Source of the DNA: Dialister micraerophilus DSM 19965
GTDB taxonomy: Bacteria; Bacillota; Negativicutes; Veillonellales; Dialisteraceae
Direction of reading: 5' to 3'
DNA: 36,064 nt
Assembly (NCBI RefSeq): GCF_000194985.1
Contig: NZ_GL878519.1
Location: 1,104,168-1,140,231, forward strand
The position numbers and the translations under genes are program-made. Each line of letters starts with the position of its first letter. Within the stretch, counting starts at the first letter, position 1. Of this stretch, positions 1 through 7,937 are shown one piece after another. The notes beneath the pieces were generated by a model that saw only the letters and a list, made by a program, of their open reading frames with translations, was not told the origin of the DNA and ran no database searches.

Positions 1-620
1 GGCTTCATATTTTCTAAAAACTCTTCCCACGATTTAGACTTATTAATCATTCTATCTATATCAAATTGTAGTTTAGATTTCCAAGAATTTCCTTTCTTGT
101 TTTGCTCATATTCGTACCAAGATTTACCAGCAGTTTTATATTTTCTTTTGTAAGCTTCATAATATTTATCAATGACTGAGAGCTTATTTTCTTTACATAA
201 TTCGTCACTTTGATACCTGATTTTGTGGTAAGATTTTTTGTTAGATTGGTAGCATTTACCAGTCTTGTAATTAACATTATTGAAAATAATATTGTTATGG
301 ATATGCCCTCTATCTATATGAGTTGCAAGAACAAATTCATAATCTTCTTTTAAAATTTTCTTACATAATTCCATTCCAATTTCGTGAGCTTTTATAGGAT
401 CAACCTCTCCTGGTAGAAAAGATTGGATTAAATGTCTAGCCAAAACTGTACCTTTAGTATCATTGTCTTCTCGTGTTTTCATAAACTGAATGTGGGCAGT
501 AGATGGGTGACATTTGAATGAAGACACTAAGATTTTTTCATCAGTTTTTTCACTCTTTGTTATATAATCTATTGCCAAATTTAGAGTTGATTTTATAGGA
601 TTTATTTTTGTAATTGCCAT
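1..620 (-). CDS. MOBP-type relaxase / mobilization nuclease, 3' end outside window
   Basis: This is the N-terminal 206 codons of a relaxase that nicks oriT and leads plasmid or IME DNA into a recipient; the rest lies beyond base 1. Reading from the ATG at 620, the protein shows an early tyrosine in the context DYITKSEKT (Y19), the usual place of the nicking tyrosine in the MobA/VirD2 relaxase family (PF03432). The metal-binding histidine motif HIDRGHIHNN is at residues 101-110 (H101, H106, H108). The start follows the TAG of the upstream mobC-like gene by one base, so the two are probably translationally coupled. No stop codon interrupts the visible part. The family call is firm. Whether the whole gene is intact cannot be seen. 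Confidence 0.9.
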   Translation of the reverse strand, partial: MAITKINPIKSTLNLAIDYITKSEKTDEKILVSSFKCHPSTAHIQFMKTREDNDTKGTVLARHLIQSFLPGEVDPIKAHEIGMELCKKILKEDYEFVLATHIDRGHIHNNIIFNNVNYKTGKCYQSNKKSYHKIRYQSDELCKENKLSVIDKYYEAYKRKYKTAGKSWYEYEQNKKGNSWKSKLQFDIDRMINKSKSWEEFLENMK

Positions 621-621
621 A

Positions 622-978
622 CTAATCACCAGAACGTTCTTTTGATTTATTAAGAAGTAGGGAATGGATCTGCCATATTTCTCTTGGTAATTTTTCTATC
701 TGTTTATTCATAGATTCAATTTCATTTTTGTAAATAACACCAGTTGTATTAGTTGCTTTTGCAATCTGGTTTATGTTATTTGTTGCATTTGAAAGTAGCC
801 ATTGTAGGTTTCTAACTGGTTCTAAATCTACAACATAAATTTCTTTTACTAATACGCACTTTCTAAGAAAGTGGTACATAGTTTTGAAATTAGCAAGTCT
901 CATTTTCTTTTCAAAAACTTCTTTTTCTTCTATGGTTAGTTTTATTTCTATCCTTTCATTTCTAAATCTATTTGTCAT
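622..978 (-). CDS. mobC: MobC-like relaxosome accessory protein
   Basis: This is a 118-aa basic, helical protein resembling MobC (PF05713), the accessory factor that binds oriT and helps the relaxase open the DNA. The N-terminus reads like a ribbon-helix-helix DNA-binding segment (roughly residues 5-45, ending FLRKCVLVKEI). It is followed by an Asn-rich stretch NNINQIAKATN (about 67-78), typical of MobC proteins, and a helical C-terminus. A good ribosome site (AAAGGAG, minus strand, about 985-991) precedes the ATG at 978. The gene sits directly upstream of the relaxase with a one-base gap, which is the standard mobC-mobA arrangement. The call rests on similarity of pattern plus context. Confidence 0.82.
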   Translation of the reverse strand: MTNRFRNERIEIKLTIEEKEVFEKKMRLANFKTMYHFLRKCVLVKEIYVVDLEPVRNLQWLLSNATNNINQIAKATNTTGVIYKNEIESMNKQIEKLPREIWQIHSLLLNKSKERSGD

Positions 979-1040
979 TTTATTCTCCTTTATAAAATAT
1001 ATTTAGGGGTCTTAGAGTTCTCCCTAACAAGGTAAAAATT

Positions 1041-1073
1041 AAAAAAATGAAGCATTCCGTTAAGGTATGCTCC
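1041..1073 (-). terminator. Rho-independent terminator of the rhuM-like remnant
   Basis: An imperfect inverted repeat, AGCATTCC (1051-1058) and GGTATGCT (1064-1071), is separated by GTTAA. On the minus strand it is followed by a T-rich run (1041-1050). It lies downstream of the minus-strand rhuM-like remnant and upstream of mobC, so it would separate their transcription. It could instead be part of an extended oriT. Confidence 0.5.
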
Positions 1074-1085
1074 ATTACTTTTTTT

Positions 1086-1105
1086 GTAAGTGTCCGTACA
1101 CTTAC
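1086..1105. other. Candidate oriT inverted repeat
   Basis: A perfect 8-bp inverted repeat, GTAAGTGT / ACACTTAC, with the 4-base spacer CCGT lies about 107 bp upstream of mobC. Relaxase-mobC modules normally keep oriT immediately upstream, and nic regions generally lie beside such a repeat. Position and symmetry support the call. No nic consensus was verified. Confidence 0.45.
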
Positions 1106-1171
1106 TGTGCTTGCTATTAAAGTTATAAAAGTTATAAGCATTAAGCGTATATTATGTTATTCTTCTAATTT

Positions 1172-1414
1172 TTAAGTATCATCTTCTAGTTCTAGGAACT
1201 TATCAAAATCACTTTTGTAGAGTCTATCTTGTATTATTCTATATTTTTCAAACTCACTCTATGCGTGTTTTTTAGCAAGTGCTGCAGAGATTTTTCCTGA
1301 ATCGTTTAGAATTTCCTTATCCCATAATTGTAAAAATCCATTCAATCTTTTTTCCCAATCTTCCATTGTCATAGGTATATGTCTTTCTGCTTGTAGTTCT
1401 GCCATGTCTAAATA
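1172..1414 (-). pseudogene. RhuM-family protein, C-terminal remnant
   Basis: On the minus strand this region encodes about 80 residues matching the C-terminal part of RhuM-family proteins (PF13310; the name comes from a Salmonella pathogenicity-island gene of unknown biochemical role). Recognisable segments are YLDMAELQAERHIPMTMEDW, then LQLWDKEILNDSGKISAALA, and after a stop SEFEKYRIIQDRLYKSDF. The TAG at 1259-1261 replaces what is normally a Glu in AKKHAESEFEKY-like sequence. The natural end is the TAA at 1172-1174. Upstream of residue Y (about 1414) the similarity stops and adhesin DNA begins. The gene is therefore 5'-truncated and nonsense-mutated. Such genes are common cargo of islands and IMEs, consistent with the adjacent mobilization genes. 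Confidence 0.78.
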
Positions 1415-1415
1415 A

Positions 1416-4138
1416 GGTGATACGGTAGAACAAGAAATCAAAGACGGAAACACCGTTATCTTTGATGTGACGGAAGCCAATAAAGGACTGACCGTAACTC
1501 GTGACGGAAACACAACAAAGTATGGAATTGATGCAGATAAATTAGTTGAAAACATTAATGGTGCTACAACAAAAATAACTAATGCAAACGGAGATAATAT
1601 TGATTTAAGCAAAAACAGTTCTATTACGAATATTACTAAATCTGACGGATTGCTTTCAAAGAAAGAGGATAAAAATGCGGACAATATAGGTTATTCAGAA
1701 AGAACTGCATGGGCAGGAAAACTCGGTACAGGTAAGATTGATGATAATGACACTAACCTTGTAACAGGAAAAACTGTTTATGATTTTGTAAATCCGGTCA
1801 AGACACAATCGGAAACGAATAAAACGGATATTTCTAAGTTACAAAAGAGATTTACGATTCAAGATGAAGCTGCTTCAAAAGGAAGTAAAGTAATAAAAGC
1901 GGAAGATACGATTATATTTAAGAATGGTACAAATCTTACCGGCAAAGTCGGCATAGACAGTAGTGTAATATATAGTTTGAATGATACGCTGACCAGAATG
2001 AAGAGCATTACTTTTGCGGTTCAGTATCCTATACAAGGTGCAGCAAGTAAGGCACTTACCGTTGACGGTACATCGGGAACGATTGCGGGACTGACCAATA
2101 CGACATGGAATGTAAATAGTATTACATCAGGTTGTGCTACGATGGAAAATCAGTTGAAAGCTTTATCCGAGACAGTGAGTGGTAATGTTTCCAGTTCGAC
2201 GGATTATAAATTAGTGAAAGCCGGTACGACGGAAACTAAAGACGGAACAAATTAATATAATGTAGATAAAAATGGAAAGATAGATTTATTAGTTCAAGAT
2301 AAAAATCATAAGAAGAATATAGAAAAGATTACAATTTCCAACGTAGCCAGCAAGTCTTCTTTAGATACGTTGAAAGAAGAAATGAAAAAGAATATTCAAG
2401 TAGGCGGAAAAGGAGCTGAGAGAGGTGGACGGAGTTGACGGTACTATCGGAGTTAACGGTAAAGACGGAGGTTCTATCACCATTCACTTAACGAACGGTG
2501 CGGACGGACAAGACGGACAAAACGGATTGACAATTAGCGGCGTTGACGGAAAGAACGGAGAAAAAGCGAAAAAGGTGTAGACGGAAAAGATGTAAATCGT
2601 ATTGTGACGGTAGATCCGAACGGAACGAAACATCAAGTAGCTACTTTGGATGACGGCTTGAAATTTGCCGGTGACAGCGGAGATGCTATTGCAAAGAAAT
2701 TGAATGAAGCAATTACCATTTCCGGTGGAGTAACAGATGAAACCAAGTTGACCGATAAAAATGTCGGTGTAGTGGCTAAAGACGGAAAGCTTAATGTAAA
2801 ATTGGCAAAGAATCTAACCGGTTTAGAAAGTGCTGCGTTTACTAAGACCGTTAAAAATGGTGATAAATAGGAAACTACAAGCACCGTTATCAATGACTTG
2901 GGAACGACGGTTACGGATAAAGACGGTAATACCAATCAAACGACTGCCGGCGGTACGGTAATTCAAACTAAAGACGGCAAAGAAAAGGTAGAAATCAAGA
3001 AAGACGGTATTACCATTACGGACGTTGAAGATGGAACATCGGATAATCCGAAAAAGAAGATTTCTTTGACGAAAGACGGATTCAATAACGGAGGCAATAA
3101 AATTACCAATATTGCAGACGGCGAATCAGATACCGATGCCGCTACGGTAGGACAAGTCAATGAAACCAAGAAAGAAGCGGAGAAGCATACAACCGTAGAA
3201 GCAGGAAATCACTTGTCGATTAGGGAAGAAATCGACAAAAACGGAGGTAAGAAATACACAATTACAGGACCGTCTATTACATCGGGAGATGGTAGTGTTA
3301 CAGTTGAAGATAATACGGATGATAAAGGTAAGAAAATAGGTTACAAACTTTCTGTAAACACCGATAAAATTGCGGAAAAATCGGAAAAACGGAAATTGAA
3401 TCGGGCGATAAAAACACAGCAGAAGTGACATCCACAAAAGATGCGAAAACGAATAAAACAACTTATAAGGTGAACCTGAAAGATATGCATGTTGAATCGG
3501 GTGTGATATCTTACGATAAAGGAAAAGGTACACTCACACTCAAGCATAAAGATGGAAATGAAGTGAAAGTGGAAGGCATTTAGAATACATACACCTAAAG
3601 CGGTAAATATGATGAAAAAGGGAAGAAGATTATATTTAACCGTAATGACGGAAGTGCTTTTGATGTGGATATGAGCAAGCTGGTTAAAGGTATGAATTTC
3701 GGTATAGCAAAACTTGATAACAAAATCAATCGTGTAAGATCAGGAGCGGCAGCATTGGCGGCACTTAAGCCGTTGGAATTCGATCCGGAAGATAAATGGG
3801 ATGTTGCTGTCGGTTATGGTAACTACATGGGTGCAAATTCACTTGCATTGGGTGCGTTCTACCGTCCGAATGAAAATACGATGTTCTCACTCGGAGGATC
3901 GTTCGGTGACGGAGAAAACATTATTAATGTAGGACTTTCTATGAAAGTAGGTAAAGGTATACAGAGATTTATATCTAAAGCGGAAATGGCAAACCGCATT
4001 GTAGAGCAAGATGCAGAAATTGCGCAACTTAAGGCAAAAGATGCACAACGTGAAGCAGAAATCAAGGCGTTAAGGGAAAAAGATGAACAACGTGAGTTAC
4101 AGATGAAAGAAATTCTGAAAAAGCTCAATATGGCGTAA
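1416..4138 (+). pseudogene. Trimeric autotransporter adhesin (YadA-like), 5'-truncated and degraded
   Basis: This is a remnant of a type Vc surface adhesin. From codon GGT at 1416 (no start codon or signal peptide) the frame runs through repetitive stalk sequence such as GNTTKYGIDADKLVENIN. Lesions by direct reading are in-frame stops at 2253, 2868, 3581 and 3596, and frameshifts near 2415-2430, near 2560 (one base missing in GAAAAAGCG) and near 3390. A collagen-like run of G-x-y triplets (GVDGKNGEKGEKGVDG after frame repair) lies about 2430-2590. A stalk/neck-type motif, NKITNIADGESDTDAATVGQ, is at about 3090-3150. The last intact stretch (from 3671, reading MSKLVKGMNFGIAKLDNKIN) holds the neck and the YadA_anchor barrel (GYGNYMGANSLALGAFYRPN), then a 50-residue Glu/Lys/Ala heptad-rich tail to the TAA at 4136. 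An anchor-only protein from the 3671 ATG is conceivable but lacks a signal peptide. Confidence 0.88.
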
Positions 4139-4150
4139 TTTCTTAAAGAT

Positions 4151-4187
4151 AAAACCTCGACAAAATGTCGAGGTTTTTCTTTTTTTA
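4151..4187 (+). terminator. Rho-independent terminator after adhesin
   Basis: The stem CCTCGAC (4155-4161) / GTCGAGG (4167-4173), extended by flanking A/T pairs, is followed by TTTTTCTTTTTTT. It lies 13 bases after the adhesin stop codon. Confidence 0.9.
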
Positions 4188-4203
4188 TATCGGCGTTGTT
4201 TTA

Positions 4204-4231
4204 TTGATATATGAATAAAAGTATATATATT
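4204..4231 (+). promoter_or_regulatory. Putative sigma-70 promoter for the rluA-pgeF unit
   Basis: TTGATA (4204-4209), a 16-bp gap and TATATT (4226-4231) lie about 30 bases upstream of the pseudouridine synthase ATG and after the adhesin terminator. The spacing is slightly short and the background is AT-rich, so this is tentative. Confidence 0.4.
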
Positions 4232-4261
4232 TGTGTTATTATGAAATAAGCGAGGTGAATA

Positions 4262-5134
4262 ATGAAAGCAGAATGGAAAGTTCCCGAAAAGTGGGACGGT
4301 TGTTCGATTAAAAAATTTATAAAAGGTTATTGCGGACTTTCTACAAATTTGTGGAAAAAAATAAAATGGAACGGTTCCGTCATTTTAAACGGAGTTCAAA
4401 TATATAATGCAAATATCGTTGTACATGTCAATGATAAAGTTGTATGCGAGTGGAGTGAAGAAACCGATATTATTCCATCATGTATTCCGTTGAAAATTAT
4501 ATATGAAGATAATACATTATTGATTATAGATAAAGATGCAGATATGATTATTCACCCTACAAGCAAAACGGAAACGAATACACTTGTAAATGCAATTTCC
4601 GGATATTATAAAAAAAATAATCAAATGTCTGGAATACATCCTATATACAGATTGGATCGAAATACTACCGGATTGATTGTTGTTGCAAAATCTGCAAAAT
4701 TACAATATGAATTGTCAAAAGAGCATGGAACTATAAAGCGTGAATATCTTGCTGTTGTAGAAGGCAGATTTAAAAATAAAGAAGGTAGCATTATTTATCC
4801 GATAGGAAGAAAAGAAGGCAGTATTATTGAATGGAAAGTAAGAGATGACGGAAAAGAAGCGAGAACCGATTATAAAGTGATTGAAGAGAAACCCTCATGT
4901 ACATTGTTGAAATTACGTTTGTATACAGGAAGAACTCATCAAATACGGGTACATATGTCATTCTTGGGTCATCCTCTTGTAGGTGATGATTTGTATGGAG
5001 GAAATTGTTCAAAACTGAAAAGACAAGCATTACATTCACATCATATTTCATTTATACATCCGGATACCGGTGAATGTATGGAATTTAAATCTCCTATGCC
5101 GTATGACATGTATGAATTTTTTGAAAATGAATAG
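4262..5134 (+). CDS. RluA-family 23S rRNA/tRNA pseudouridine synthase
   Basis: This 290-aa enzyme isomerises specific uridines to pseudouridine in structured RNA, probably 23S rRNA. An S4-like N-terminal part (about residues 10-70) is followed by the RluA/RsuA catalytic domain. The RluA motif is present as YRLDRNTTGLIVVAK, placing the catalytic aspartate at D132, and the RNA-binding motif GRTHQIRVHMSFLGHPLVGD is near residues 222-241. Length is typical of RluD-like enzymes. The ATG at 4262 is preceded by the ribosome site CGAGGTG. Its stop (TAG 5132-5134) lies just before or overlaps the start of the next gene, so the two are probably cotranscribed. Which RNA position it modifies cannot be decided from sequence alone. 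Confidence 0.93.
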   Translation: MKAEWKVPEKWDGCSIKKFIKGYCGLSTNLWKKIKWNGSVILNGVQIYNANIVVHVNDKVVCEWSEETDIIPSCIPLKIIYEDNTLLIIDKDADMIIHPTSKTETNTLVNAISGYYKKNNQMSGIHPIYRLDRNTTGLIVVAKSAKLQYELSKEHGTIKREYLAVVEGRFKNKEGSIIYPIGRKEGSIIEWKVRDDGKEARTDYKVIEEKPSCTLLKLRLYTGRTHQIRVHMSFLGHPLVGDDLYGGNCSKLKRQALHSHHISFIHPDTGECMEFKSPMPYDMYEFFENE

Positions 5135-5144
5135 AGATGATTTT

Positions 5145-5963
5145 ATGAATTTAAACAAATCTGAAAATATAAGTTTTTTGTCTTTTTCAATATTTAAAAA
5201 CAAGCCGTTAATTGCCGCAGTTTCTACAAGAAGCGGCGGAGTAAGCAGCGGATGGTTCAGTTCGTTAAATATGAAATTTCTGGAAGGTGAAAAATCTGAA
5301 AATGTTGTAGAAAACAGAAAAAGATTTTTAAAAGTTTTTGATATTTCATATAAAAATATTATTGCTTGCGATCAAGTGCATGGAACTGAAATTAAAACGG
5401 TTACGGGAAAAGATAAAGGAAAAGGCGCTTTATCTCCAAATAGTTGTTTTCATGGATATGACGGGTTGATTACAAATGAATTGAATGTTCCGCTGACAAT
5501 GTGTTTTGCAGATTGCACTCCGATATTTCTATATGACAAAGTAAATAATGTTATTGCACTTTGTCATGCTGGGTGGAGAGGTACTGTAGGAAATATAATG
5601 GGAAAAGCGGTGGATATAATGAAAAACGATTTCGGTACAAATCCTGAAAATATAGTAGCCGGAATAGGACCTGCGATAGGTCAAGATTCGTTTGAAGTGG
5701 GGAAAGAAGTATATGAAGAATTTTTGAAAATATTTGATAAAAATGAAATGAATTTGATTTCATATGAAGGTAATAACGGGAAATATTTCATCAATTTGGA
5801 AAAGGCCAATGAATTATTGTTGGTAAAATCGAAAGTAAATTCAAAAAATATTGAATGTGCCGATTTTTGTACAAAAACACACAGCGATATTTTGTATTCA
5901 TATAGAAAAGATAACGGTAAAACAGGTAGACATATGGCGGTATTTATGTTAAAAAATAGATAA
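5145..5963 (+). CDS. pgeF: Peptidoglycan editing factor PgeF (YfiH / laccase-domain protein)
   Basis: This is a 272-aa member of PF02578, which hydrolyses wrongly incorporated residues in peptidoglycan precursors (as shown for PgeF) and was formerly called a polyphenol oxidase. The conserved metal ligands are visible as DQVHG (H79), FADCTPIFLY (C124) and CHAGWRG (H141). The frame is open from 5070, but that start would overlap the upstream gene by 65 bases. The ATG at 5145, with GAGATGA just upstream, gives the normal family length, and ATG 5127 is an alternative. Coupling to an RluA-type synthase upstream is a common arrangement in Firmicutes. Nothing looks damaged. Confidence 0.9.
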   Translation: MNLNKSENISFLSFSIFKNKPLIAAVSTRSGGVSSGWFSSLNMKFLEGEKSENVVENRKRFLKVFDISYKNIIACDQVHGTEIKTVTGKDKGKGALSPNSCFHGYDGLITNELNVPLTMCFADCTPIFLYDKVNNVIALCHAGWRGTVGNIMGKAVDIMKNDFGTNPENIVAGIGPAIGQDSFEVGKEVYEEFLKIFDKNEMNLISYEGNNGKYFINLEKANELLLVKSKVNSKNIECADFCTKTHSDILYSYRKDNGKTGRHMAVFMLKNR

Positions 5964-5987
5964 TGAAAAATAGGGGAATAAATTATT

Positions 5988-6800
5988 ATGATAACTGTGA
6001 AATTTGAAAATAAGGTGAAAATGCCGAGGTTGGGACTCGGTGTATGGCAATGCGGAGAAAAAACCGAAGATGCGGTAAAGTACGCATTACAGGCCGGATA
6101 CCGTCTTATAGATACTGCAGCGGAATACGGTAATGAGAAAGCTGTGGGAAAAGCTATTCGTGAATCCGGAATTTCGCGAGAAAAAATATTTATAACCACA
6201 AAATTATGGAACTCGGATATAAGAAAAGGTCGTGCAAAAGAAGCTTTTTTCGACAGTTTTAAAAGATTGCAAACCGATTATATAGATATGTATCTTATAC
6301 ATTGGCCGGCGGAAGGATTTCAAAAAGCATGGCAAGATATGACTGAGATTTATCACGAAGGTTGGGTACGTGCAATAGGAGTGTCGAATTTTCAAATACA
6401 TCATGCAAAAGAACTTGAAAATGCTTCTGATGTAATACCTTTTGTAAATCAAATTGAATCGCACCCGTATTTCAATAATCAGGAATTGATAGATTATTGC
6501 CTTGAGCATAAAATAGAAGTTACGGCATACAGTCCGCTCGGCAGCAATGAAAACGGATTGCTGGAAGATCCGATACTTATGAGAATAGCAAGAAAATACG
6601 GTAAAACCGTTGCACAAGTAATACTTCGTTGGAATTTGCAACGTGGAATTACATCAATCCCGAAATCTGTGAATAAAAAAAGAATAGAAGAAAATATAAA
6701 TATATTCGATTTTGAATTATCTTCAGGAGATATGAACAAAATATTTGCATTGAATAAGAATGAAAGAGTATCGGCAGATCCGGATAATTTTAATTTTTAA
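5988..6800 (+). CDS. Aldo/keto reductase
   Basis: This 270-aa NADPH-dependent oxidoreductase belongs to the AKR superfamily (2,5-diketo-gluconate reductase/YvgN-like AKR5 group by overall pattern). The (beta/alpha)8 barrel tetrad is intact: D42 and Y47 in IDTAAEYGNE, K72 in ITTKLWN and H105 in YLIHWP. The cofactor-side motifs GVSNF, SPLGS and SIPKSVN are also present. The ATG at 5988 follows a GGGGAATAAATT stretch that serves as ribosome site. It sits 24 bases after pgeF and is closed by a strong bidirectional terminator, so it probably ends the rluA-pgeF operon. The physiological substrate (methylglyoxal, aldose or another carbonyl) is unknown. Confidence 0.92.
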   Translation: MITVKFENKVKMPRLGLGVWQCGEKTEDAVKYALQAGYRLIDTAAEYGNEKAVGKAIRESGISREKIFITTKLWNSDIRKGRAKEAFFDSFKRLQTDYIDMYLIHWPAEGFQKAWQDMTEIYHEGWVRAIGVSNFQIHHAKELENASDVIPFVNQIESHPYFNNQELIDYCLEHKIEVTAYSPLGSNENGLLEDPILMRIARKYGKTVAQVILRWNLQRGITSIPKSVNKKRIEENINIFDFELSSGDMNKIFALNKNERVSADPDNFNF

Positions 6801-6804
6801 AATA

Positions 6805-6845
6805 AAATGACCTCAAAAAGAGAATAAAACTTTTTGAGGTCATTT
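6805..6845. terminator. Bidirectional terminator between aldo/keto reductase and AraC regulator
   Basis: A 16-bp perfect stem, AAATGACCTCAAAAAG (6805-6820) with its complement (6830-6845), encloses a 9-base loop. A/T tracts flank both sides, so it can end both converging genes. Confidence 0.88.
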
Positions 6846-7784
6846 TTATTTGTTTTTTCTGGCATCTTTAGGACTTTGTCCCTTGTATCTTTTGTATAAA
6901 GCCGAAAAACGTCCGGGTGAACTGTATCCTACTGCTTTTGCAATATTTTTGATGTCTATATCGCTTGTCATGAGTAAATTTTCGGCAAAGTTTATTCTTT
7001 TTCTTTGCGTATATTCGGTAATACTCATGTTATGTATTTTTTTAAAAGTACTTTTCAATTTAGTGCCGCTCATCATTGCGATTTTCTCAAGTAATGATTG
7101 AGGTATTTTCATTGAATAATGGTCATTTATATAAAGACAAACTTTTTCAATTGCTTTTTTATCTGATAAAGGAACGGATTTTTTATTTTTACTTTTTAAA
7201 AAAGCATTGATTGTAATACTGAGCCATTCTTTGGCGATACCTTCAAAAAATAAATCTGCGGCAGGTTTTTCCATGGTACAGTTTAATATTTTATTTGCAA
7301 GTTTTTTTATAGGTTCAGTTATGGTATCTCTTGTTGAGAGAAATACATGTGATACATTATTTCTTTTAAGTTGCAATGATTCCACAACATATTTTTTCAA
7401 CATATTTTCTTTAAATTTTAAACTTACTCCGTAAAAAATTGAATTCTTGTGGAAAATATAATTGTTTTCACGAAATACATCCATAATCAATATTGTATTA
7501 GGTCCTATATTTTGATATGGTGTGTCCCATTCTCCGTTGCAAGAAATAATATAGTTTGAAATCAAAGATAAATAATTGGATAAAAATTCAGATTCGTTAA
7601 AAACATAATCTTCTTTTATATACATATTATGTATATCTATATAAAAATCTTTTCCTTCGTAAATCCAATATGTTCCGGAATATTCCGAGTTATTACATGA
7701 AAAAGTTTTTCCGGCAGGACTGTATAAAGGGGTTTCTGCAAGTTGTAATCTGAATTTTTTTATTAAATCATCAAAATTTTTCAT
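6846..7784 (-). CDS. AraC-family transcriptional regulator
   Basis: This 312-aa regulator has an unrecognised N-terminal sensing region (about 1-205) and a C-terminal double helix-turn-helix (about 210-305). The AraC signature is clear: TLKSTFKKIHNMSITEYTQR followed by DIKNIAKAVGYSSPGRFSALYK. It is transcribed away from two ABC half-exporters across a 153-bp gap, the arrangement in which YbtA/PchR-type regulators control siderophore-related exporters. It therefore probably responds to a small molecule and activates the exporter. The ligand cannot be read from the sequence. A convincing minus-strand promoter lies upstream (TTGTAT, 17 bp, TACAAT). The ATG at 7784 is the only good start. Confidence 0.9.
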   Translation of the reverse strand: MKNFDDLIKKFRLQLAETPLYSPAGKTFSCNNSEYSGTYWIYEGKDFYIDIHNMYIKEDYVFNESEFLSNYLSLISNYIISCNGEWDTPYQNIGPNTILIMDVFRENNYIFHKNSIFYGVSLKFKENMLKKYVVESLQLKRNNVSHVFLSTRDTITEPIKKLANKILNCTMEKPAADLFFEGIAKEWLSITINAFLKSKNKKSVPLSDKKAIEKVCLYINDHYSMKIPQSLLEKIAMMSGTKLKSTFKKIHNMSITEYTQRKRINFAENLLMTSDIDIKNIAKAVGYSSPGRFSALYKRYKGQSPKDARKNK

Positions 7785-7838
7785 AAATTATCCTATCACG
7801 ATTAGACGATAAAATGATTAATCTTATTTCTGTGTTTT

Positions 7839-7867
7839 ATTGTAACATGTAATTTTCGTTGATACAA
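7839..7867 (-). promoter_or_regulatory. Promoter of the araC-type regulator
   Basis: On the minus strand, TTGTAT (plus 7862-7867) and TACAAT (plus 7839-7844) are separated by exactly 17 bp. They lie about 55 bases upstream of the regulator's ATG in the divergent intergenic region. Confidence 0.55.
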
Positions 7868-7937
7868 TTTAAGTATAAGCTGTAAAAATAATATTGGATT
7901 TGATTTATATCTGTCTAATTGTTATATAGGAGGGTTT

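Noticed and set aside
1259-1684. Single 141-aa minus-strand reading frame
   Set aside because: Only the part below 1415 is real (RhuM remnant). The rest is antisense to the adhesin stalk, so the frame is an accidental fusion at the junction.
3126-3547. Minus-strand frames opposite the adhesin
   Set aside because: They are Phe/Cys-rich, overlap each other and mirror repetitive coding sequence. They have no ribosome sites or family features.
5681-6199. 172-aa minus-strand frame over pgeF and the aldo/keto reductase
   Set aside because: It is fully antisense to two well-supported enzymes with intact motifs and shows hydrophobic, low-complexity composition.
7801-7830. Fur-like operator (GATAAAATGATTAATC) in the AraC/ABC gap
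   Set aside because: Weak similarity in AT-rich sequence. It is not distinguishable from background, so iron control is not claimed.
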